32,186 nucleotides of DNA from NCBI GenBank assembly GCA_002340255.1, contig DDLS01000167.1:1-32186 (forward strand), given 5' to 3'. The notes below the pieces were generated by a model. That model was not told the origin of the DNA, did no database searches, and worked only from the letters and a program-made list of their open reading frames with translations. Numbering within the stretch: position 1 is the stretch's first letter; every line of letters starts with the position of its first letter. The translations under genes and the position numbers were made by a program. This DNA comes from Cyanobacteria bacterium UBA2566. Lineage in GTDB: Bacteria; Cyanobacteriota; Cyanobacteriia; Cyanobacteriales; Desertifilaceae. This document shows, piece after piece, positions 7,538 to 14,772 of the stretch.

Positions 7538-9424
7538 GTGAGCGGAATCGTAGGAATCGTCAATGCCGATAATGCTCCGGTTGACCGGGAACTATTGGCA
7601 CGGATGACAGGATATATGACCTTCCGAGGACCGGATGTCCAGAGAATCTGGGCAGAGGGTTCCGTTGGTTTTGGGCATACCCTGTTAAGGACAACTGACG
7701 AATCTGCGAATGAAACCCAACCTCTAACGGTAGATCGGCGGGTATGGATTGTAGCAGATGCACGGGTAGATGGTCGCAGAGAGTTGATCCGTAGTCTTCA
7801 AGACCGAGGAAAACCGGTTGACTTAGATACTCCCGATCCCAATCTAATCCTCGATGCCTATCAGGTTTGGGGTATAGATTGTTTGGATTACCTGATTGGG
7901 GATTTTGCCTTCGCCATCTGGGATGGCAGAGAACAGCGTTTGTTTTGCGCCAGAGATCGGTTTGGAGTAAAACCGTTTTTCTACGCTCATTTGGGCAAAG
8001 AATTTGTGTTTAGCAATACGCTCAATTGTGTGAGACTGCATCCGTCTGTATCGGAGAAGCTTAATGATTTGGCGATCGCCGATTTTCTCCTATTCGGCTA
8101 CAACAAAGAAATCGATACCAGCGCCTTTGCCGATATTCAACGCTTGCCTGCGGCACATCGGTTAATCTGGACTCCAGAGAGCTTTAAGGTGGAGAGATAC
8201 TGGACATTGCCCACGGATGGCTATATCCGGTATAAACGGGATGAAGAGTATGTAGAGCAGTTTTTGGAGTTAATGCGGTTAGCAGTCGGCGATCGGCTGA
8301 GAACGAATAAAGTTGCAGTTTACATGAGTGGAGGATTAGATTCGACCAGTGTAACGGCGATCGCCAAAGAACTCCTCACAAAAACTTACCCCTCCCACGA
8401 TCTCAGAGCATACACCACCGTCTTCGATCGTCTCCTCCCCGACGAAGAGCGCTACTACTCCGGTTTAGTTGCCGAACATCTGGATATTCCTATCCACTAC
8501 CAAGTCGCTGATAACTTAGAGTTGTGTAAAGGATGGGAAGATATAGAAGGATCTGCGCCAGAACCGACCTTAATTCCTTTAGTGAAAAGCAATAAAGAAT
8601 ACTACCAAGCAATGACCTCCCATAGTAGGGTGACTCTCAGTGGTGAAGGTGGAGACGGAGTATTTCACTCAGAAGGGTCTTATTACTATGGCCTTTCTAT
8701 GATTAGAAAGGGGAAAATCGGAACACTGATACTAGAGATATTGAAATATTGGCAATCTCATAAACATATTCCTCAGCCAGGAATACGCGCTCGATTGAAA
8801 GAGGCTTTAGGAATACCATCATGGACTCCTTCCTATCCGGCATGGCTGAATCCAAATCTAGAGAAACAGCTAAACTTAAAAGCAAGATGGGAAGATGTTT
8901 ACCATCAAGGGAAACTTAAGCCCATAGTTAGTTTTCGTCCTGAAGCCTATGCCCTGTTAGTAGAGCCATTTGGATCTTATCTATTTGAGAGTTATGACTC
9001 AAGTGTGACCGGTTTCCCCACTGAAGTGAGATATCCATATTTTGATCTACGGTTAATAGAGTTTTTATTTTCGATCCCAGTGATTTCATGGATTCTGTTC
9101 AAAGAAATATTAAGGGTTTCTATGGTCGGAAAATTACCGGAACCTGTAAGGTGTCGTCCAAAAGCTCCTGCAATGGGTAATTCTATTAAACTAAGACTGC
9201 AACAATTAGAGAACAGATGGGTGGATGAGTTTTATCAAATTCCTCGACTATCTAAATATGTCAATAAGGCTGTTATCCCACACCTTTGCGGAATGACAGC
9301 TCAGAACGGTGAAGCTTTGATTGACCTTCGTCCAATAAGCTTGAACTACTGGCTGCATCAGCTATCATCAATTAAAATTGATTCAACATCAACTCAGGAG
9401 GCTCGCTATGTACTCGGAAAATAA
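7538..9424 (+). CDS. Lasso peptide isopeptide bond-forming cyclase (asparagine synthetase B-like, C protein)
   Basis: A 628-residue asparagine synthetase homologue. In lasso systems this enzyme adenylates a Glu/Asp side chain of the core and lets the new N-terminus attack it to form the macrolactam ring. The N-terminal Ntn-like domain begins MSGIVGIVNADN; Cys2 of true glutaminases is replaced by Ser, which fits loss of glutaminase activity. RDRFGVKPFFY marks the end of that domain. The ATP-pyrophosphatase domain has YMSGGLDSTS (near residues 262-271) and LSGEGGDGVF. GTG 7538 was preferred to GTG 7529 because GAGG at 7526-7529 is correctly spaced for it and it gives the family N-terminus. The 3' end overlaps the precursor gene by 17 bases, implying translational coupling. 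Confidence 0.88.
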   Translation: MSGIVGIVNADNAPVDRELLARMTGYMTFRGPDVQRIWAEGSVGFGHTLLRTTDESANETQPLTVDRRVWIVADARVDGRRELIRSLQDRGKPVDLDTPDPNLILDAYQVWGIDCLDYLIGDFAFAIWDGREQRLFCARDRFGVKPFFYAHLGKEFVFSNTLNCVRLHPSVSEKLNDLAIADFLLFGYNKEIDTSAFADIQRLPAAHRLIWTPESFKVERYWTLPTDGYIRYKRDEEYVEQFLELMRLAVGDRLRTNKVAVYMSGGLDSTSVTAIAKELLTKTYPSHDLRAYTTVFDRLLPDEERYYSGLVAEHLDIPIHYQVADNLELCKGWEDIEGSAPEPTLIPLVKSNKEYYQAMTSHSRVTLSGEGGDGVFHSEGSYYYGLSMIRKGKIGTLILEILKYWQSHKHIPQPGIRARLKEALGIPSWTPSYPAWLNPNLEKQLNLKARWEDVYHQGKLKPIVSFRPEAYALLVEPFGSYLFESYDSSVTGFPTEVRYPYFDLRLIEFLFSIPVISWILFKEILRVSMVGKLPEPVRCRPKAPAMGNSIKLRLQQLENRWVDEFYQIPRLSKYVNKAVIPHLCGMTAQNGEALIDLRPISLNYWLHQLSSIKIDSTSTQEARYVLGK

Positions 9425-9572
9425 GAAAACCATCAAAAGAAACTATCACAGTCCAAATTTGATCAGGTACGGTGATGTCAGTCAGCTAACCAAGGCCTCA
9501 AGTATCAACTCCAATGTTTTAGACAACTATACTAGTATGCCGCCGGACCCAAACAATAGAACTGGATTTTAG
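9408..9572 (+). CDS. Lasso peptide-type precursor (A)
   Basis: A 54-residue peptide with a strong ribosome binding site, CAGGAGG at 9395-9401, six bases before ATG 9408; upstream in-frame starts lack one. The leader carries the conserved lasso pattern Y13-x2-P16-x-L18-x3-G22-x4-L27-T28 (YHSPNLIRYGDVSQLT). If T28 is at position -2, the core is A30-F54 (25 residues, ASSINSNVLDNY then TSMPPDPNNRTGF). Its first acidic residue is then D39 at core position 10, one beyond the known 7-9 residue rings. Cleavage after A30 would give Ser1 and Asp9. The core has one Arg (R51), no Cys, and ends in Phe. It lies between cyclase and kinase-like genes. The product structure cannot be read from the sequence. 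Confidence 0.85.
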   Translation: MYSENKKTIKRNYHSPNLIRYGDVSQLTKASSINSNVLDNYTSMPPDPNNRTGF

Positions 9573-9595
9573 ATTCAGTTGGCAAGACTCTCCTC

Positions 9596-10627
9596 TTGCT
9601 AACTGAATGGATCGATCGAGACTCAAAAAAATCCCTACTTGTGGCATTTCATTCTTCTGCATTTGGTCTTTTACTAAACTGTAACTGTTCCATATCTGGT
9701 TTAGTTCCTTTAGCTTCCCCAGCAAAAAATTGTGACGTAGATGTAAGGCTGGGAATTCAACCCCTATGGTTAAGCCAAGCCTTAGTCAACGTTTCATCAA
9801 CTCAAAGTGTGAGTTCGATTACCACTCATACAGGAGAACCTTTGTGGACAGTTCAGCAGCTTCTTAATGGTTCTTACTTAAGATTGGTCTATGCCGATCG
9901 CACTCAGTTTGTCCTAGACTGCAAGGGTACAGAAGTATGGGGAACTTGGCCGGAAGAGTTAACCTTGGAGGATACAGCGACCTATTTGCTCGGCCCAGTG
10001 ATGGGCCTGATTTTGCGTTTGCGGGGAGTCACCTGTCTTCATGCCAGTGCGATCGCACTTGGAGATCGCGCCATAGCCATCGTCGGTCGTTCTGGTGCAG
10101 GAAAATCCACCACCGCAGCAGCATTTGCCGAACTTGGATATCCTATCCTTTCTGACGATATCGTAGCTTTACTAGACCAAGACCATCAGATTCTAGTTCA
10201 GCCCGCCTATCCCCGACTCAGACTTTGGCCTTCTTCTGTAGAAATTCTCTATAACAACCCTGATGCACTTCCTCGCCTTGTTCCCACTAACCCCAGTTGG
10301 GATAAAACCTATTTAGACCTCAATCAAGACCAGTACAAGTTCCAAGATACTCCTCTACCTCTCGTTGGTATTTATATATTAGGCGATCGCACCAGTTCTT
10401 CTCCCATTCCAGCGCTCACACAACTGCCAAAACGTAAAGCTTTAATGGATTTGATTGCCAATACTTATGCCAACTTGCTCCTCGATAAAACCATGCGGGA
10501 ACAGGAGTTTGGTTTTCTCAGCGACACCGTTAATCAAGTTCCGGTTTATCAACTGAATGCTCACCCTGACTCTGAGCATTTATTCAACATTCCAACTGTG
10601 ATTTTAGAGAATTTAGACCATGTATAG
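9596..10627 (+). CDS. HPr kinase-like protein of the lasso operon
   Basis: A 343-residue protein related to the C-terminal domain of HPr kinase. The P-loop GRSGAGKS is at residues 164-171, preceded by LHASAIALGDRAIAIV and followed by LSDDIVAL (D187, D188), the order seen in HprK-like proteins of RiPP clusters. The N-terminal part (FHSSAFGLLLNCNCSI... DVDVRLG) matches the strand-rich domain of these homologues. In paeninodin-type systems a relative phosphorylates the C-terminal Ser of the precursor. Here the core ends in Gly-Phe, so another Ser/Thr would have to be used or the activity differs. The frame opens at TTG 9596 without a clear ribosome binding site; GTG 9641 is a credible alternative. 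It overlaps the next gene by 8 bases. Confidence 0.8.
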   Translation: MLTEWIDRDSKKSLLVAFHSSAFGLLLNCNCSISGLVPLASPAKNCDVDVRLGIQPLWLSQALVNVSSTQSVSSITTHTGEPLWTVQQLLNGSYLRLVYADRTQFVLDCKGTEVWGTWPEELTLEDTATYLLGPVMGLILRLRGVTCLHASAIALGDRAIAIVGRSGAGKSTTAAAFAELGYPILSDDIVALLDQDHQILVQPAYPRLRLWPSSVEILYNNPDALPRLVPTNPSWDKTYLDLNQDQYKFQDTPLPLVGIYILGDRTSSSPIPALTQLPKRKALMDLIANTYANLLLDKTMREQEFGFLSDTVNQVPVYQLNAHPDSEHLFNIPTVILENLDHV

Positions 10628-11768
10628 TGTCTCGGGTTACGGCTCCATGATCGGCGATCGCGGCCGCATGGAAGCCTATACGCAAGCTTTGAAACAATCA
10701 GTTACTCCAGATTCAGTAGTTCTCGATATAGGAACGGGAACCGGAATCTTTGCCCTCCTGGCTTGTCAGTTAGGTGCAAAAAAAGTTTACGCCATTGAAA
10801 CCAATCCAGCGATTGAAATCGGCAAACCGGCCGCAGTTGCTAATGGCTATAGGGATAAAATTGAATTTATCCAAGACCTATCGACTAACGTTAAATTACC
10901 CGAATTAGCTGATGTCATCATCTCTGACTTGCGGGGAGTTTTACCTTTATTTCAGCAACATATTGGCTCATTAGCTGATGCGAGAACCCGGTTATTGCGT
11001 CCCGGAGGTGTGTTGATTCCCCAACAGGATAACATTTGGGTGAGTGTGGTAGAAGCACCTAATTTGTGGAACAGAATTAACGATCCTTGGGATAAATATT
11101 GTTATAGTTTCAACATGGATGCGGCGAAAAAAAACGTCAATAATATTTGGGGGAAAGGCTGGGTCATGCCTTCTCAATTATTGGTACAACCGCAACTTTG
11201 GGCAACGTTAGATTATAGAACCATTGAAAATCCTAATGTGGGCAATCAAATGATTTTTGAACCCTCTCGGAGTGGGACAGCCCATGGATTGAGTGTATGG
11301 TTTGATGCAACATTGATTGAGGGCGTTGGGTTTTCCACCGCTCCAGGAATGCCAGAATTGATTTATGGGACAGCGTTTTTCCCGTTTTTAGAGCCGGTTG
11401 AGATTCGTTTAGGCGATACGATTTCCGTGAATTTACAAGCTAACTTGGTAAACAATAGCTATATCTTCCGTTGGGATACCCAGGTATGGGAACAAGGGAA
11501 AGAAAGCCAGTGTAAGGCTCAGTTTAAGCAATCTACATTTTTTGCCCAATCCCTTTCTCCTCAGCAGTTGCGGAAGCAGGCAGGGAATTTTGTACCCCAG
11601 TTGAATCAAGAGGGTAAGATAGCGCAATTGGTTTTAGAGTCTATGGGGCAAGGAAAATCGGTGAGCGAAATTGCAGGAGTTTTAATGGAGCAGTTTCCAG
11701 GAGCATTTTCTACGCCGAAAGAGGCTTTAACGCGGGTAGGACAATTATCAACAGTGTACAGTGAATAG
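10620..11768 (+). CDS. PRMT-like class I SAM-dependent methyltransferase
   Basis: A 382-residue methyltransferase. It starts MYSVSGYGSMIGDRGRMEAY, like the N-terminus of protein arginine methyltransferases. SAM motif I is VLDIGTGTGIFALLA (about 34-48) with acidic loop YAIE; post-motif elements include DVIISDLRG and RLLRPGGVLIPQQ. A beta-rich second half follows. The last 60 residues (KIAQLVLESMGQGKSVSEIA ... FPGAFSTPKEALTRV) read as a small helical or winged-helix unit resembling PqqD-type segments; that is an inference. It overlaps both neighbours by 8 bases, so it is translated with the lasso operon. The precursor core has a single Arg near its C-terminus, a plausible but unproven target; C-terminal or side-chain carboxyl methylation is an alternative. 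Confidence 0.75.
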   Translation: MYSVSGYGSMIGDRGRMEAYTQALKQSVTPDSVVLDIGTGTGIFALLACQLGAKKVYAIETNPAIEIGKPAAVANGYRDKIEFIQDLSTNVKLPELADVIISDLRGVLPLFQQHIGSLADARTRLLRPGGVLIPQQDNIWVSVVEAPNLWNRINDPWDKYCYSFNMDAAKKNVNNIWGKGWVMPSQLLVQPQLWATLDYRTIENPNVGNQMIFEPSRSGTAHGLSVWFDATLIEGVGFSTAPGMPELIYGTAFFPFLEPVEIRLGDTISVNLQANLVNNSYIFRWDTQVWEQGKESQCKAQFKQSTFFAQSLSPQQLRKQAGNFVPQLNQEGKIAQLVLESMGQGKSVSEIAGVLMEQFPGAFSTPKEALTRVGQLSTVYSE

Positions 11769-13587
11769 AATAATGGCGATAATCGCTGCGATCGCCTCCC
11801 GCTTTAAACAGTTGCTCTATCTCAGAAAAGCGGTACAGTTGGTTTGGGAGAGTACTCCCAAGCTAACACTGGCGAATATTACCTTAGTCTGTCTCCAATC
11901 CGTTTTACCCCTCATTTCCCTATACCTCACCAAGCTAATTATCGATCGCATCACCAAAGGCATTTCCACTCCCCAAACCTCCCTAAAACCGGTACTTGTG
12001 CTAATTGCTATTGCTGCATTGGTGGCGATTATTGCTGACGGACTGAGATCCTTAGCCGGATGGATCAATGAAGTGCAATCTCAAATTGTTACTGACTACG
12101 TGCAGAATCTGCTTCATGCCAAGTCCATTGAAGTGGATTTGGCATACTACGAAAATGCCCAATATTATGATGTACTTCATCAGGCACAAACCGAGGCATC
12201 TTACCGTCCACCTTTAATTTTAAACCGACTCATCCAATTAGGCAATAGTAGTTTATCTCTGGTAGGCATCGGCATTCTACTGTTTTCTTTGGATTGGGCG
12301 ATCGCCCTTATCCTCGTAATAGCTGCTATCCCCGTTTTTCTGGTTCGGCTAAAATTTTCCCAACAGCTTTATCGCCAATGGCAACAATGGACTCCCCAAG
12401 AACGCATGGCGTATTATTATAGTACGCTAATCACCCAAATCGATCATGCCAAAGAACTTCGCTTATTTGACTTAGGGAAACTCTTTCAACGACGTTTTAA
12501 CACCCTCCGTCAAGGCATTCGTCAGCAACGAATCTCCCTATCTGCGCGTCGTTCGTTTGCCGAAAGTATCACCCAAAGTAGTGCAACTCTAGCCGTTTTT
12601 ACCGCCTTTGCTCTGATGGCAGATCGGGCATTAACGGGTGCAATTACCATTGGCTCTTTAGTCATGTACTATCAAGCTTTTCAGCGAGGACAAACCTTAC
12701 TGAGGGAGAGCTTAAGTTATTTAGCTTCTTTGTATGAGAATAGTCTATTTCTCTCCACGTTTTATCAATTTCTTGACTTAACGCCAACTATTAGGGAGCC
12801 ATCTCACCCCGTTCCACTGCCGGCTATGATTGAAGGTAAAATAGAATTTGAGCAGGTCAGTTTTTCCTATCCCCGGAGTCAACGCTCCGTTCTAGAAGAT
12901 GTTCACTTTACGATTGAACCTGGAGAAACAATCGCTATTGTCGGGGAAAATGGGGCAGGAAAAACCACGCTGATTAAACTGTTGTGCCGCTTATACGATC
13001 CGACTGCTGGCACCATTCGCTTAGACGGGGTTGATCTGCGCAATTTATCTCCCACACAGGTAAGAGAGCAGATTAGCATTGTCTTTCAAGATTATGCCCA
13101 TTACCATTTAACGGTACAAGAGAATATTGGTGTTGGAGATATTCAGCACTGGGATAATTTAGCCCTAATTAAGCGAGCGGCTGAATTAGCTAAGATTCAG
13201 GATGTTATTGTGCAATTGCCCCAAGGATATGATACGATTTTAGGCAAGCAATTGATTAATGGAGAAGAACTGAGTATTGGTGAATGGCAGAAAGTGGCGA
13301 TCGCGCGGTCTTTCCTGCGTCAAAATCACCCCATTTTAATCTTGGATGAACCCACTAGCGCCTTAGATCCCCAAGCAGAAGCAGAAATCTTAGAACAGTT
13401 GAATCAATTAACGCAAAAACGAACGTCTATTATTATTAGTCATCGTCTCTCAACCGTAAAGTTTGCTGACCGAATTCTAGTTTTAAAAGAGGGTAAAATT
13501 GTGGAGGCAGGAAATCACAGGCAATTAATGGAAAAAGCAGGGATTTATGCAACACTGTTTAATACTCAAGCTCACTATTATCGATAA
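11761..13587 (+). CDS. ABC exporter half-transporter (permease + ATPase) of the lasso operon
   Basis: A 608-residue type I exporter with a fused membrane domain (about 35-330) and nucleotide-binding domain (about 360-605). Hydrophobic segments are clear (TLVCLQSVLPLISLYLTKLI; VLVLIAIAALVAIIADGL; ALILVIAAIPVFLV). Walker A is GENGAGKTT (near 395), Q-loop VFQDYAHY, signature ELSIGEWQK in place of LSGGQ, Walker B ILILDEPTSALDP (near 523) and switch ISHRLST. No N-terminal peptidase C39 domain is present, so it does not supply the missing leader protease. In lasso clusters the D protein exports the mature peptide and gives self-immunity. GTG 11761 overlaps the methyltransferase by 8 bases; ATG 11773 is an alternative start. 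Confidence 0.92.
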   Translation: MNRIMAIIAAIASRFKQLLYLRKAVQLVWESTPKLTLANITLVCLQSVLPLISLYLTKLIIDRITKGISTPQTSLKPVLVLIAIAALVAIIADGLRSLAGWINEVQSQIVTDYVQNLLHAKSIEVDLAYYENAQYYDVLHQAQTEASYRPPLILNRLIQLGNSSLSLVGIGILLFSLDWAIALILVIAAIPVFLVRLKFSQQLYRQWQQWTPQERMAYYYSTLITQIDHAKELRLFDLGKLFQRRFNTLRQGIRQQRISLSARRSFAESITQSSATLAVFTAFALMADRALTGAITIGSLVMYYQAFQRGQTLLRESLSYLASLYENSLFLSTFYQFLDLTPTIREPSHPVPLPAMIEGKIEFEQVSFSYPRSQRSVLEDVHFTIEPGETIAIVGENGAGKTTLIKLLCRLYDPTAGTIRLDGVDLRNLSPTQVREQISIVFQDYAHYHLTVQENIGVGDIQHWDNLALIKRAAELAKIQDVIVQLPQGYDTILGKQLINGEELSIGEWQKVAIARSFLRQNHPILILDEPTSALDPQAEAEILEQLNQLTQKRTSIIISHRLSTVKFADRILVLKEGKIVEAGNHRQLMEKAGIYATLFNTQAHYYR

Positions 13588-13605
13588 GGCTTCTTCTTCC
13601 TAAAC

Positions 13606-14772
13606 ATGCGTCTTGAACATGAACTCATCTTGAACTGCGCTCGCACCTATCATTCTGGCGAAAATCAAGAGAAAATTCTAGATCTACTGTCAAGGAATTT
13701 AAATTGGGATGATATTCTCAATTCGATTAGCTATCATGGATTAATTCCTCTGTTTTACTGGACGATTAAAGAGTTTAAAGATCGAGTTGATATTGCTTTT
13801 TTTGAAGTCATCCATAGCGAGTTTAAGCAAAATGCTTGCCGCAACTTATCCCTCACACAAGAATTGATTAAAATCATTCGACTTTTTGAGAGGCAAAATA
13901 TCCCAGTTTTGGCATTTAAGGGGCCGGTTTTGGCTGAAGTTGCTTATCAAAATTTGGGATTGAGGCAATTTGTTGATTTAGATATTTTAATTCCTAAAGA
14001 GGCGGTAGCTCAAGCCTCGAAAACTCTGATCAAACAAGGATATTTACCCCAATTCGAGTTTAAGGGATGGCAAGAACATCAGTATACCCAAATTCGCCCA
14101 GAGCATAATTTCTATTCGCCCCAAAAAGAGGTGCATCTGGATTTACATTGGTCTTTGATTTCTTCAGCGCTCTCGTTTCATGAAAATCCCCAGTTGGTTT
14201 GGGAAGATGAAAACTATCAAAATCGAGTACAATTGGCGAATCAAACCATTCTTACTCTCTCTCCAGAAGCCTTATTGTTATTTTTATGTGTTCATGGGGC
14301 TAAACATGATTGGTCTCATTTGTCTTGGGTTTGCGATATTGCTGAACTCTTAAATCGATATCAGGATTTGGATTGGCAGTGGATCGATCGCCAAGTGGGT
14401 CATTTGGGTACTCAAACCATGTTAGAGCTAGGCTTATGGTTAGCCTACCATTATTTAGATGCTCCGATTCCTGAACAGTGGAGGACTAACTTAGCTAATA
14501 ATCGCAAGATTCAGGACTTAGCCAAATTAGTAGAGGAACAATGGTTTAAACTCACATCTGATACAGATAGTCTCAAGTTAATGGGACAAATTTATGTGCA
14601 AACAATGGATTCATGGCGCGATCTCCTGTGGTACTGGTTTGACTATGTAGCAACCCCTACCCCCCTAGAGTGGGAAATACTCCCCTTACCCTCCGGGTTG
14701 TTTTTCTTTTATTATCCTTTGCGCCTGCTGCGTTTGTTGTGGAAATACCGGCCCCAGTGGCGAAAGGATTAA
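13606..14772 (+). CDS. Nucleotidyltransferase-family protein (NTP_transf_5-like)
   Basis: A 388-residue protein of the nucleotidyltransferase-like family often found at the end of cyanobacterial and proteobacterial lasso clusters. The core motif is VLAFKGPVLAEVAY (KG at 105-106), then RQFVDLDILIP, giving the Asp pair D124/D126 typical of the fold, followed by AVAQASKTLIKQGY. A histidine- and tryptophan-rich region follows (EVHLDLHWSL, CVHGAKHDWSHLSWVCDIAELL), also characteristic. Nucleotide transfer to the peptide or to an immunity target is possible but has not been deduced from sequence. It starts 18 bases after the ABC gene, closing the operon, and its stop codon overlaps the stop of the convergent GAF gene in the shared bases TTAA. 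Confidence 0.8.
   Translation: MRLEHELILNCARTYHSGENQEKILDLLSRNLNWDDILNSISYHGLIPLFYWTIKEFKDRVDIAFFEVIHSEFKQNACRNLSLTQELIKIIRLFERQNIPVLAFKGPVLAEVAYQNLGLRQFVDLDILIPKEAVAQASKTLIKQGYLPQFEFKGWQEHQYTQIRPEHNFYSPQKEVHLDLHWSLISSALSFHENPQLVWEDENYQNRVQLANQTILTLSPEALLLFLCVHGAKHDWSHLSWVCDIAELLNRYQDLDWQWIDRQVGHLGTQTMLELGLWLAYHYLDAPIPEQWRTNLANNRKIQDLAKLVEEQWFKLTSDTDSLKLMGQIYVQTMDSWRDLLWYWFDYVATPTPLEWEILPLPSGLFFFYYPLRLLRLLWKYRPQWRKD

Noticed and set aside
11761..13587. ABC protein as leader peptidase-exporter (C39 type)
   Set aside because: The N-terminus goes straight into the membrane domain; no Cys/His peptidase domain is present.
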